From: Acanthopleuribacter pedis
Lineage (GTDB): Bacteria; Acidobacteriota; Holophagae; Acanthopleuribacterales; Acanthopleuribacteraceae
Length of the DNA: 64,000 bases
Direction: 5' to 3'
Assembly: GCF_017377855.1 (NCBI RefSeq)
Contig: NZ_JAFREP010000019.1
Location: 124,001-188,000, forward strand
In this document: piece by piece, positions 34,271 to 43,487 of the stretch
How positions within the stretch are numbered: position 1 is the stretch's first letter
Layout: every line of letters starts with the position of its first letter
Translations under genes and position numbers: made by a program
Notes under the pieces: generated by a model
Seen by the model: the letters and a program-made list of their open reading frames with translations, nothing else
What the model was told of the DNA's origin: nothing
The model's database searches: none

Positions 34271-34726
34271 CTAATGCGAAACAGAAATTGCCCAAAACCC
34301 GGTCTCCCGAACCGCATCTCGATTACGTAGGGCATTGCAGAGAGCATCTCGAATCGCCGATGCAGAGGCTTCACTGTTTTTAATGGTTAGGTATAAGTCG
34401 TAATCTTGGATCACGCGTATACCACCCGAGGTAACGACCAACCGATCACCAGGCTGGAGGTGCGACCAATCGCTTTCCCACCGAAGGCGGCGCCGCTGCC
34501 GCTTAACCCCGGAGCAGGGTTTCCACAAACGGGTCCCATCGGGTTCAACATGCAAACGAAATAGAATGCCGTCCCGAAAGAGGTAAATCCGATGTCCGCC
34601 ATAGCGGCGCACAGTTAAAGTCCCATGGTTTATCGCAACGGAAGTTTGCGCAAATACCTGCTCGACGATAACAGGGGGCCCAACGGTGAAGCCAGGGTAA
34701 AAAGTGGAAGTAACCGTTTCTATCAT
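34271..34726 (-). CDS. small PP2C-like protein lacking metal-binding aspartates
   Basis: I place the start at ATG 34726 (Shine-Dalgarno GGGGAC); the frame runs to 34930 without family-like sequence. The 151-aa product resembles the second half of PPM/PP2C phosphatases: HGTLTVRRYGGHRIYLFRDG corresponds to the usual VGDSRAYLLRDG, LQPGDRLVVTSGGI to GDRLLLCSDGL, and a helix ASASAIRDALCNAL is followed by ETGFWAISV in place of DNITVIVV. At each of these three places the Asp that would bind metal is missing. If the homology holds it is a non-catalytic PP2C-like domain, perhaps a phospho- or partner-binding protein. The similarity is by eye only. Confidence 0.5.
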   Translation of the reverse strand: MIETVTSTFYPGFTVGPPVIVEQVFAQTSVAINHGTLTVRRYGGHRIYLFRDGILFRLHVEPDGTRLWKPCSGVKRQRRRLRWESDWSHLQPGDRLVVTSGGIRVIQDYDLYLTIKNSEASASAIRDALCNALRNRDAVRETGFWAISVSH

Positions 34727-35003
34727 TTTGTCCCCTTTGGTTTTCTCCAATTTACTCACCAAGGAAAATGAAACGGATTTCGCACGGCGCTGCACCAAGC
34801 GGCAGCCTGAATTCACCCCACGCCCGTACTCACCCGCGGCCACATCAACGGTGGCGTCTCGCTTTACCATGGTAGGCCAAACTGCCGAAACATCAAACCA
34901 ACCGATGGGCTTCGTAAAAAAAGTAATCACAACAAAACTCCCCGCACTTACGCTGTAAATTGAACCTTGTAAATCACGAGACTCAGAAGTAGGCCATACC
35001 GTG

Positions 35004-36302
35004 TTAGGGTTTGTATTTTGATTCTTTCAGTATCAAATCACGGAGCTTTTGCCAAACTGAGGCCTCACGAGTTTGGACTGTTTGGGTAATAACACGATCC
35101 AGCTCGCGGATGAGATTAGGTGTATATTCACGAGGATATTGCCGACCACTTCCAACACACCCGGACAAGCGGTGTGCCAAGTCATAATCAAACTTCAATC
35201 CTTCTTCTATTATTTGAATTTGCTTTTTTGTAAAACCTTCTTGCTGCTCTAACCTCAATAAAAAAAGTCGAACATCTTTCTGAGCCCTCAAATGTTTATT
35301 ATTCTTCCATCTCTTAACCTCAGAACAATCGCCAACACGGTAATTCCCGAGATAATGAACATAACAGAGACCTTCTTGATCAGCGAGCTTCCTTAATAAT
35401 ACGTCTATATCAAAATCGTCCTGTATTTCGCGCATCATAGCTTCGCTGATTAAAACATCCTCATCAATGCGAACAGCCCAGTCAGGCAAATCATTGATTA
35501 AGCACACCTTTCTCAAAAACTCGCGGCGGCGAAGGTGAGAAATTTTGGCAAAAACGGTCTGTTCCTGTTCGCCACCGCTCGGAATCACCAGGATCTTGCC
35601 TTGCTGCATGAACCGATGACCGCGGTCTTCCAACAAATTGTAAAAAAGGTCGGCGGCACTGTTCCCGCGCCAAATACCGGTAACGGTGTTGCCGGCAAAA
35701 CGCCCGGAAAGGGTTAACCCCAAGGCCTGGCCGGCCAACCGCAAAACGGGTAATTCCGCACCGTCGGCCCGCAATACAAAGTCTCCTTGGCCCACGGTGG
35801 GCAACGCATCATCGGAAAGCCCCTCGAGTTCAATGGTGCGCAATCCTTTCTGGTGGTCGAAAAACCACAGTTGTTTACCACGGACGCCAACAACCACACC
35901 GTCGGAAAATGGCATGCCTGTCTTGATCAAAACGCCGGCCGCCTCGGCTAACCAAATCACCTCCTCATCGGTTTGCAAGGTCGCGATAGGTCGCAACGGG
36001 TCAGGCAAAGGTTTGAGTTCAAAGCGATACTGATGTTGCAGGTAATGACCTAACAAACGGGCGGCCTCTACCTGCGCCGCCTCGGGTTCCGAACCATGAA
36101 AAGCCGCGGCTTCGCGCAAACGCCGCGTATGGGTCTCAAAACAAGACCACTCCAAGGTGCTGCTAAAACCAATTTGCGGGCACGTATCCAAATCATACTG
36201 AATATCGGCAAGCAACAACGCGGCCTCGCCTTCGCCGGCGTCAACCCGCGCCACCCCTGCCGCCACACACATCATTAAAAGTCCAAAAATAAGGTGTTTC
36301 AC
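35004..36302 (-). CDS. secreted protein with STN-like segment, paralog of 32943-34223
   Basis: 432 aa with a signal peptide (MKHLIFGLLMMCVAAGVARV). It aligns by eye with the neighbour two genes downstream: DGVVVGVRGKQLWFFDH with NGFVAGANIEVLYFQEH, then IELEGL with YELPIPGL, then the STN-like segment LRLAGQALGLTLSGRFAGN, VTGIWRGNSAADLFYNLLED, RFMQQGKILVIP. The C-terminal half is richer in Lys and lower in GC than its first half, suggesting different selection or a mosaic origin. It probably acts in the periplasm. The three genes 32943-36302 form one minus-strand set, possibly an operon. Confidence 0.65.
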   Translation of the reverse strand: MKHLIFGLLMMCVAAGVARVDAGEGEAALLLADIQYDLDTCPQIGFSSTLEWSCFETHTRRLREAAAFHGSEPEAAQVEAARLLGHYLQHQYRFELKPLPDPLRPIATLQTDEEVIWLAEAAGVLIKTGMPFSDGVVVGVRGKQLWFFDHQKGLRTIELEGLSDDALPTVGQGDFVLRADGAELPVLRLAGQALGLTLSGRFAGNTVTGIWRGNSAADLFYNLLEDRGHRFMQQGKILVIPSGGEQEQTVFAKISHLRRREFLRKVCLINDLPDWAVRIDEDVLISEAMMREIQDDFDIDVLLRKLADQEGLCYVHYLGNYRVGDCSEVKRWKNNKHLRAQKDVRLFLLRLEQQEGFTKKQIQIIEEGLKFDYDLAHRLSGCVGSGRQYPREYTPNLIRELDRVITQTVQTREASVWQKLRDLILKESKYKP

Positions 36303-36399
36303 AAGGTCCTCCTTGTCATGCCCCCTAATTTAGCGAGGCGACGGGGCACCTAGGTGAGCGACGGTAAGGCCAATGTCAGGCAAATGTCAGGCAGCGGGG

Positions 36400-37095
36400 T
36401 TAACTCAGCGAACCGGCCGAGGTGGGCACCTGAAGGCGGTAGCCCACCCCACGCTGGCTCAAAAGGTACTGGGGTTGTTTGGGGCGCGGCTCCAGTTTCT
36501 TGCGTAGGTTGGCCATCAAGGTATCCACGGCCCGTTCGGTCGGCGCCCGCTCCATCCCCCACACCTCCTCCAGCAACGCCACGCGGCTCACGGCCTGACC
36601 CATGTTGTCGGCCAAGTAAGCCAAGACCTGGTACTCCAAGGTGCTGAGGTGCGGCGCGTCGTCACCGCGGATCAACATATTGACGGGATCCACCACCAGT
36701 TCCCCAAAAACAAGCAGGGTCTCGCGCGGCGCCGCGGCACGCTGCAACAACGCCGCGATCCGCGCCAGCAAAATGCGCGGCGAAAAAGGTTTGGTCACAT
36801 AATCGTCGGCGCCCCGTTTAAAACCCATCAGCACATCGGTTTCAGAAGCACGCGCGGTTAACAACAACGCGGGGAAACGCAAACCACGGCGACGTAGGTC
36901 TGCCAACAAGGTGCCACCGTCGCCGTCCGGCAAGCCCAGGTCCATCACGGCGAGGTCCGGCACCGTCCGCGCCAGGTGTTGCTCGAAGGCGGCCACGGTG
37001 TCGCACGCAACCACCTGGTAATTTTCAAGGCGTAGGTTGTCGACAATCCCCATTTGCAACACGGGGTCGTCTTCCAACACAAAAATCAGACTCAC
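36400..37095 (-). CDS. OmpR-family response regulator
   Basis: 231 aa. Receiver domain 1-115 with the acidic pair in VLEDD, phospho-acceptor D52 in MDLGLPDGDG and K in DDYVTKPFSPRI; winged-helix DNA-binding domain about 128-222 (LSTLEYQVLAYLADNMGQAVSR, VDTLMANLRKKLEP). The start ATG overlaps the stop of the sensor kinase gene (ATGA, 37092-37095), so both are translated together. Target genes unknown; the adjacent upstream membrane protein gene is a candidate. Confidence 0.93.
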   Translation of the reverse strand: MSLIFVLEDDPVLQMGIVDNLRLENYQVVACDTVAAFEQHLARTVPDLAVMDLGLPDGDGGTLLADLRRRGLRFPALLLTARASETDVLMGFKRGADDYVTKPFSPRILLARIAALLQRAAAPRETLLVFGELVVDPVNMLIRGDDAPHLSTLEYQVLAYLADNMGQAVSRVALLEEVWGMERAPTERAVDTLMANLRKKLEPRPKQPQYLLSQRGVGYRLQVPTSAGSLS

Positions 37096-38609
37096 GGTTC
37101 ACCTCCGTCCCTTTGTAACGGCATGCTCATTACAAAACCAAGACCGTCCACCACGGTTTCGTCCACGCAAATATCTCCTTCATGCAACCGCATGAATTCA
37201 CGCACAATGCTCAAACCCAGCCCGGTCCCGGAACCACTCTGGTGATGGCGCACATAGGGCTCGAACAAACGGCGTTTCTGTTTGGCGGTCAGGCCCGGAC
37301 CAAAGTCGCGGAAGCAAACCAACCAACGATCACCCTCGCGACGGGACCGCAATTGGTACGGGGCCGCACCGTACTTGCCGGCGTTTTCGATGAGGTTGTA
37401 AAAAACACGCAGCAACGCTTCCACATCACCATGGAGCGGAAGCGCGGCCTCGTCTCGCATGATCTCAAGATGTTGGTTGAGTTGCGGGCCGGCGGCTTGC
37501 AACAGCAGGTCCAACTGACGAAACACCTCGTCGGTGGTCACGGCCTCGCGGCTCAAACGAAACACCCGGTTCTCCATCCCGGCATAACTCAACACGCGTT
37601 CCACCATTTCCTTCAAGCGAATCCCCTGGCTGTGAATCAGTTCAATATATTGTTTGCGGCGCACCTCACCGGGAACGCGATCATCCACCAACATCTCGGA
37701 AAGTTGCAACACGGAGGCCAGCGGGGTGCGCAATTCATGGGAAACCGCGTGGGCCAAACGCTGCTTGGCTTGCGCCAAACGAGCCTGGCGAACGACGACG
37801 CCCCAAACGGCGAGGGTCAACAGCATGATCATCACCACGGCCACCACCAACAGGGCTTTTTGCTGTCGATGGCTGGCGGCGGTGGTCTCGGCCAGTCGCC
37901 GATAGGCCGCGTCTGGCGAATAATCACGTAACCTTTGCGGTAACCCGGCAACCAGGGTAAAGCCCGGCGCGGCGGCGGCCACCCAGTCGGCATCACCGGC
38001 ATCAAAACCCGCCAGAGTAGCGCACAACACTTCATGGGCACGGAAGTGATCCTGCATCGGGAGCGGCATCTTGCGGATTAAACTCAGGTAACGAACCGGC
38101 TCCAAACCCGCGCCGTTAAACCACAACTCTGCAAAGGCGTCATGCCAAGCCGACCATTGGTTTAGGTCGGCGTCCTCCAAGCGCGGGTAGCCCTCGATCA
38201 CCGCCAAGTACCGAAGTGGAATCCCGGAAAACGAAAAACCGTCGGACGTCGCCAACCCCAACCAATCGCGATCCAACGGTCGCCGGACGGCACAACCCAG
38301 GGGCGGTTCTAGCAAGGGCGGCGCGGCAACCGTTTCAAAGGTCAAGGCGTCGCCGCGAACCCAAACCACTGCATCCACCGGCAACACCCCGCCGTCTAAG
38401 TAAGCCTGAAATTCGCCGGCGATTTGTTGGCGGTACCGGGTGATCTCACGGGTACGATCCTCGGATGCGCCGGCCAAAACAAGCGCCCGCGTCGCTTCTA
38501 AGTCACGCAATTCCTGACCCTGAACCGCGACCAAGTTACGCGTCATGGCGGCGGCCATCACGGCAAAAAGCAACAGCAATAACCCAAAAAACAGGTGAAG
38601 CAGTTTCAT
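37092..38609 (-). CDS. membrane sensor histidine kinase
   Basis: 505 aa. N-terminal membrane segment 1-24, a periplasmic sensor region of about 220 residues without a recognised fold, second membrane segment about 248-272 (LLVVAVVMIMLLTLAVWGVV). HisKA box HAVSHELRTPLASVLQLSEM, N-box FYNLIENAGKYG, G1 DFGPGL and G2 GSGTGLGLSIV follow, so autokinase activity should be intact. It is paired with the OmpR-type regulator through a 4-bp overlap. The signal is unknown; the periplasmic part is Leu/Trp-rich and has a few cysteines. Confidence 0.92.
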   Translation of the reverse strand: MKLLHLFFGLLLLLFAVMAAAMTRNLVAVQGQELRDLEATRALVLAGASEDRTREITRYRQQIAGEFQAYLDGGVLPVDAVVWVRGDALTFETVAAPPLLEPPLGCAVRRPLDRDWLGLATSDGFSFSGIPLRYLAVIEGYPRLEDADLNQWSAWHDAFAELWFNGAGLEPVRYLSLIRKMPLPMQDHFRAHEVLCATLAGFDAGDADWVAAAAPGFTLVAGLPQRLRDYSPDAAYRRLAETTAASHRQQKALLVVAVVMIMLLTLAVWGVVVRQARLAQAKQRLAHAVSHELRTPLASVLQLSEMLVDDRVPGEVRRKQYIELIHSQGIRLKEMVERVLSYAGMENRVFRLSREAVTTDEVFRQLDLLLQAAGPQLNQHLEIMRDEAALPLHGDVEALLRVFYNLIENAGKYGAAPYQLRSRREGDRWLVCFRDFGPGLTAKQKRRLFEPYVRHHQSGSGTGLGLSIVREFMRLHEGDICVDETVVDGLGFVMSMPLQRDGGEP

Positions 38610-38761
38610 AAAACCTTTGGTTCCTTTTTGGGAACAAAATCACGGCGAGTCACCGCCGTCTTCTTATCGGGTAACGCGCAAACCACGGCCTCATCCGGTG
38701 CTCCTCCTATTTCCCATCGTCCCAAGCCGCGGTTTCAACAACCGCGAGACGATCCTGTTCC

Positions 38762-40600
38762 TCACTTTTCGTGATCCGAGGGGCGGAAAATCAGGGGTCC
38801 CTCCGGGTAAGGCGGCAAGTCGGCGACCACCTGCTCAATCCACGGCGCTGTCGCGTGTAACCACAACAGATCCTGGCGAAGCAAACAGGCGCGCAACCCT
38901 TGGGCATCTATCACGGTGGAGAAGTGGCGCGCCCGCGCGGGGTCCCGTACAAAATGGAAGGCGGGATCCGTTTGGTAACGCAAACGGGGGTCCATCAACC
39001 CTCCGAAGCGAACCCGGAAATAATCGCCGACCTCGGGACCGGTCACCAACATCACCTTGGGATTGCTTTTCGGCAACAGGGCGCGTTGCTGTAAAAACAA
39101 CGGCAGGTGGGTGTTCATCAGTGGGTCGGTTTTGCCGCGTTCCTTGAAAAAGGGTTCGCTACACAGGCCCGCGAGACAGACCCACGCACACAAAACCACC
39201 CCTTTGGTGAGGCGAACCTTGCTGGGAAACCCCCTCGGCGACCACCGCTCGGTCAACCAAAAAACCAACAGCACCAGCGCCGCGGGTCGCAAAAACACCT
39301 GGCTATAGCGGGTAAAGGAAGCCAACGAGGCCCGCTCCCAATCGGCAAAAACAAACAGGTACATCCAAAACAGGAGCCCCCACAACAGCAGCAAAGGCGT
39401 CCAGCTTGCGAGCAACACCGCGCCGGTTTTCAACCTTCCGGGAGCGGCGGTGCCCCGTTTCAGTAAAAACAGGAGCAGTAAGGAACACAGCGGGAGCAAG
39501 CTGTTGGTGGGATGCAGCATCAGTTGGGCTACGGCACTTAACATGTCGCCGAGCAACAGCCAAGCGGATGCAGAAAACAAAATGTCGGCAAAAGGCACAC
39601 GGGCCTCAGCCAGTTGCCATTTCACGGGAAAGGGTGCGCTGATCCAGGCCCAAACACCGTAAACCGCCGCCAAGGGTCCGAACAACAAAACCCAAAGGCG
39701 AAGGTCGCGCCGGCGGGCGTAACAAGCAAAGGCGAGCAGCAACACGCCGGGGGCAAGCAACAGCATGGGTTTCTTGAAAAGGTAACCCACGGCGAGCGCA
39801 AGCCCAACCAAGCCGGCCCAGCCCAAGCGGGCCGTTTCCCCCTCGGCGCGCGGGAGGCAAAGCGCCGCCAAACCCATCACCGCGATGGTGCCCATTTGCG
39901 GCGGTTCGATCAAGACGTAATGGGGAAAAAGATCGCCGGCTAAACCAATCGCGGCGAAGAAAAGGCAAAGCACCAGGGCGGCGATTCGCTTTTGGTCGTC
40001 ATCGAGCCCGCCCATCGGGGCGCGGGCGAACAGGTTCAGGAGCAGTTCGTAAAGGGCACCAAGGGTTAAACAGCCAAGCATCGACATAGGCGCTAGCGCT
40101 TGATCGGCCTGAAAGGCAACACCGCGCACACCCGGTGCAAGCAAGCAAAGGAGCGGCAGACCCGGCGTGTAGTCCGCGAATTGCATCGAGGGTAAATGGG
40201 TCGTGGTGAGGGTATCGGCAAAATAATACTGGTAGGGCATCAGCAACCAATGGGTGAACTCATCAATTTTGGTGAATTGATGTTCCGAAGCCAAACTGGT
40301 CACCAAGATGATCGGAAAGGCAACCAGACAGGGATGAAGGGGATCTACCTTCCCAACCGAAAAGGGCCGGCGGCCGGCACAGCGCCACCCGAGCAAACAC
40401 CAGCCCAAGCCGGCCGCTGTGGCGGTGAGACCTGTTGCAAGAGACAGCGACATGCCGGGTATCACAAACAACACCAGCAACAGAAGCAGCGACAACCAGA
40501 GTCCGACCAGAGCACGCAAGGCGGGTCGAACCGGGGCGGCGGGCCAAGGCAGCCATGCGCTCACACCCCAGGCGCAGAAAACCAAAACCAAAACATCCAT
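38762..40600 (-). CDS. polytopic membrane protein, possible GT-C glycosyltransferase
   Basis: 612 aa with about 12 hydrophobic segments and a soluble C-terminal tail of about 130 residues. After the third segment a loop reads QFTKIDEFTHWLLMPYQYY and ADYTPGLPLLCLLAP; an acidic pair (DE) in the first external loop and a Tyr-x-Pro-Gly motif are features of GT-C lipid-linked glycosyltransferases. This suggests a role in cell-envelope glycan transfer, but sequence identity to any named enzyme is not evident to me. It lies 152 nt upstream of the kinase-regulator pair on the same strand. Confidence 0.6.
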   Translation of the reverse strand: MDVLVLVFCAWGVSAWLPWPAAPVRPALRALVGLWLSLLLLLVLFVIPGMSLSLATGLTATAAGLGWCLLGWRCAGRRPFSVGKVDPLHPCLVAFPIILVTSLASEHQFTKIDEFTHWLLMPYQYYFADTLTTTHLPSMQFADYTPGLPLLCLLAPGVRGVAFQADQALAPMSMLGCLTLGALYELLLNLFARAPMGGLDDDQKRIAALVLCLFFAAIGLAGDLFPHYVLIEPPQMGTIAVMGLAALCLPRAEGETARLGWAGLVGLALAVGYLFKKPMLLLAPGVLLLAFACYARRRDLRLWVLLFGPLAAVYGVWAWISAPFPVKWQLAEARVPFADILFSASAWLLLGDMLSAVAQLMLHPTNSLLPLCSLLLLFLLKRGTAAPGRLKTGAVLLASWTPLLLLWGLLFWMYLFVFADWERASLASFTRYSQVFLRPAALVLLVFWLTERWSPRGFPSKVRLTKGVVLCAWVCLAGLCSEPFFKERGKTDPLMNTHLPLFLQQRALLPKSNPKVMLVTGPEVGDYFRVRFGGLMDPRLRYQTDPAFHFVRDPARARHFSTVIDAQGLRACLLRQDLLWLHATAPWIEQVVADLPPYPEGPLIFRPSDHEK

Positions 40601-40790
40601 GGAACACCTTTCAAAAAACCATCGGCGCCTTGATCAGGGGTGTGGGTTCGAGCGGTGAAGCAAAGATCGAGAGGGCAAAAGGCAGAGGGCTTATCCGGTT
40701 CCGCGTTTCCCCCTTCACATCGCACAAAGACCCACAGCCGGCGGCCGGCGCACGGCGTTGTCATGAGCAATCGCCTTGCCAAATTGAAGG

Positions 40791-41987
40791 TTAGCCGGTG
40801 AACCCTTCGTCGAGGTAGGGGTCGAGAAAGGCGGCGGCGGCACCGTAGCCGGGGTGTTGTTCGTAGGGGATGCCTGCCTCTTTGAGATGTTGCTCGAGGA
40901 TGGTGAAGGTATCAACGAGTTCGCGCAAGGTGCCCTCGGGCCAGTCTTTGGCAAGACGCAGCAGCAGGGCAAGCGCCTCCTCGGTAACCCGCACGGCGTC
41001 CTCGCCGCGATCCTGGGCACCGTAGACCAAACCAAGGTTGGTGAGACCGGCGGCCAAATCATTCTGAAAATCGTCGGGCCGGGTTTGCACACCTTCTCGA
41101 AACAGGGCGACCGATTCCTCCATGACGGGCAGGGCGTCGTCGAGCCGTTCGAGGTCAAGGTAGAGAATGCCTAGATTGGCAAGCGCCGCGGCCAGGGCGC
41201 CGGAATAGTGTTCGGGACGGTTTTCAACCAACGCGCGACGCACCGCCACCGCTTCTTCATTGGCGAGCAAGGCGGCCTCAAGGTTGCCGAGATGATGGTG
41301 CAGCACGGCCAAGCTGCCGAGCGCGGCGGCGAAATCGGCCAACAGGGCTTCTTCCTCTTGCATGGCGAGAATACGCAGCAGCGAGACGGCTTCGACCAGG
41401 GCCGCCGCGGCTTCTTTAAGGCGGTCGAGGTCGGAGAGCCGGTTGCCGAGGTTCACCAAGCTGCGACCGAGCCCGGCCAGGTGCGCGTCCGGTTGCTTGA
41501 TCGCCAACTTGCGGCGAATGGCAACCGCTTCTTGGGTGGCGGCCAGGGCCGTTTCGACCTCCCCTACCCCGGCCAGGCCGCTTGCAAATTGGTTGAGCCC
41601 GTGGGCCAGGGCGGCAAGGTAGGTTTCGGGTGATTCCTTGGCGAGTGCGCGCCACAACGAGACGGCCCGCTCCAAGGTTTCCAGGCCGTCTTCCACCCGA
41701 GCGAGCTGGAAACATTCGGTACCAAGCAACGACAAGGTTTCGGCGAGTTTCGGCTGATAATCGGCGGGGTATTCATCGGCGAGAAGGTTGTAAAGCAAGG
41801 CGGCGGCTTGGCTCGCTTGCTGGGCGTGGGCATGGCGATCCAGGCGCGCGGCAGCGTGCCCCAACGCGAACTGCGCGGCGGCAAGCGCGGCCCGTGCCTC
41901 GCGAGATTCGCCGGGTTCGGCCTGCAAACGCGCGACTTCAGCTTGGGCTTCCCGAAATGATGCTTCCAATGGGGCCGCTTCACGCAT
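40791..41987 (-). CDS. TPR-repeat protein, cytoplasmic
   Basis: 398 aa from an ATG with GGAGG upstream. It is almost wholly made of 42-44-residue TPR units of the kinesin-light-chain type, recognisable by recurring LYRDLERL/LVNLGNRLSDLDRLKEA, ALLANEEAVAVRRALVEN and LANLGILYLDLERLDDA segments; about eight repeats. No signal or membrane segment. Probably a scaffold. First of three TPR-like genes on this strand, but separated from the next by 276 bp. Confidence 0.85.
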   Translation of the reverse strand: MREAAPLEASFREAQAEVARLQAEPGESREARAALAAAQFALGHAAARLDRHAHAQQASQAAALLYNLLADEYPADYQPKLAETLSLLGTECFQLARVEDGLETLERAVSLWRALAKESPETYLAALAHGLNQFASGLAGVGEVETALAATQEAVAIRRKLAIKQPDAHLAGLGRSLVNLGNRLSDLDRLKEAAAALVEAVSLLRILAMQEEEALLADFAAALGSLAVLHHHLGNLEAALLANEEAVAVRRALVENRPEHYSGALAAALANLGILYLDLERLDDALPVMEESVALFREGVQTRPDDFQNDLAAGLTNLGLVYGAQDRGEDAVRVTEEALALLLRLAKDWPEGTLRELVDTFTILEQHLKEAGIPYEQHPGYGAAAAFLDPYLDEGFTG

Positions 41988-42263
41988 GGGTTCCTCCGGG
42001 GAAAACGGGCCGCGTCTCGCTGAGAAAGCACGGCGAATCAGGTTAAGGTGATGGGTGCCACAACCAACTTAGCCGCGTTCTGGGTTTTCCACAAGGTCAA
42101 TCCCGTGGATGCGCGGGCTTGATTAGGCGCGCAGTTTCCAGCGTGTTCCTCACGAGGCAAAATGAGGAAGCGCCAAACGCATCGGTCGCTTGCGTCAGGC
42201 GAGAACCCATCATTTCTTACCCTCGGAACAACCCCAAATACGGCCTGATTGCCGCGTTCGGCG

Positions 42264-43409
42264 TCACGCCTTTCTGCCGCCTGCTAAGAGTTGCATCATA
42301 TTCATCGGCGTGCCGTCCATCCGCTTAAAATGCCCCATGGCGCCGGTCACCATGAGGCTCGCCCGTTGGTAGGTACCGTCCATATCGGGAATTTCGCCGG
42401 CCTCTTCGAGCATGGCGGCGTAGGTGTTCATTTGGTTGACCAGGTGAAAATCATCGGTCAGGGGTTGGCCCTCAATTTTGTCCATGTACCGTTCGAGTTG
42501 TTTACCGAAGGCGGCGGCTTTGGGCGCGGCGGCTTGTTCGCGAACCATGCGGTCGTGAACGGCCAACGCCTGGGCCAGTTCTTCCTCACGGCCGGCGATC
42601 TTGGCGTCGACCTCCCGCAACAGGGCAACGGCTTTTTTGGCGGTGTCAAAGGCGCCCTCGTCTTCCAGACTGTGCAAACATTCGGCGAGCCGCCGATAGG
42701 CCGAGCCGGTCAGCACGGCCCGCCGGCCGGGCTCGATATCCGTGTCGCTTTCCAAAAAGGCAAGGGTTTCCAACAAGACATCGCGGATCCCTTCCCAATA
42801 ATGGGCGAATTCCCAGGCCTCGGTTTCATCGAAAAGCAGCATGACCCGGCCTTCCGCGATTTCGGGAAACTGCTTGGCCAAAGGAGCCAGAAGCGCCGCG
42901 TTCTTTTGTTTGAGCGCCGCCCATTCGGGTTCCAACTCCTCGCCGAGCCACGTCATGCCAAGCTCGAGTTGCACCTCGCGGAACAACGGAAAGGAACGAA
43001 CGGGATCTTCTTCAAGCATGGTGTACAAAAGCGCGTAGGCTTGCTCTTGAAAAACCTCGCTCCCCTGCCAACCGGAATACCGCAAATGGTAATGGTGAAG
43101 CTTGTTGAGAAAACCCACCAACAGCTCGCGATGGGGTTGCGGCTGTTCCTCGGCCAATGGGCGGTAGTCCTGAATCAAGGCCTGAAGTTCGCTCATCCCT
43201 TCATGTTCAATGCCCGCGTCGATAAGCGCATTGCTGTAGGCAACGCGCGACTCGAGCAAGGCCAGGCGGTGTTGACCGGGCTCGGCGGTCTCAAGACGGC
43301 GCAGTTTGTTCATGGCGGACCGCGCTTTATCCAGCGCGGTGCGCTTGGGTTTGGGCGCGGCCTTTTTTTTAGCAAGGCGCTTTTTGGCGGATTTGCGATC
43401 TTTTCCCAT
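42264..43409 (-). CDS. helical TPR-like protein with basic N-terminus
   Basis: 381 aa. The first 28 residues are Lys/Arg-rich (MGKDRKSAKKRLAKKKAAPK), possibly an RNA-, DNA- or ribosome-contact tail. The rest is helical with TPR-like spacing (LLESRVAYSNALIDAGIEHE, LTGSAYRRLAECLHSLED). It shares the basic start and layout with the protein at 43488-44867, so the two are probably paralogs. Function not recognised. Confidence 0.7.
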   Translation of the reverse strand: MGKDRKSAKKRLAKKKAAPKPKRTALDKARSAMNKLRRLETAEPGQHRLALLESRVAYSNALIDAGIEHEGMSELQALIQDYRPLAEEQPQPHRELLVGFLNKLHHYHLRYSGWQGSEVFQEQAYALLYTMLEEDPVRSFPLFREVQLELGMTWLGEELEPEWAALKQKNAALLAPLAKQFPEIAEGRVMLLFDETEAWEFAHYWEGIRDVLLETLAFLESDTDIEPGRRAVLTGSAYRRLAECLHSLEDEGAFDTAKKAVALLREVDAKIAGREEELAQALAVHDRMVREQAAAPKAAAFGKQLERYMDKIEGQPLTDDFHLVNQMNTYAAMLEEAGEIPDMDGTYQRASLMVTGAMGHFKRMDGTPMNMMQLLAGGRKA

Positions 43410-43487
43410 TCGCTTCTCCTGATGGTTCGGGGTGTGCGCCCATCCTAATGCAAATCAAACAAAGATGCCAGGAAAGCCCCGCCCAAT

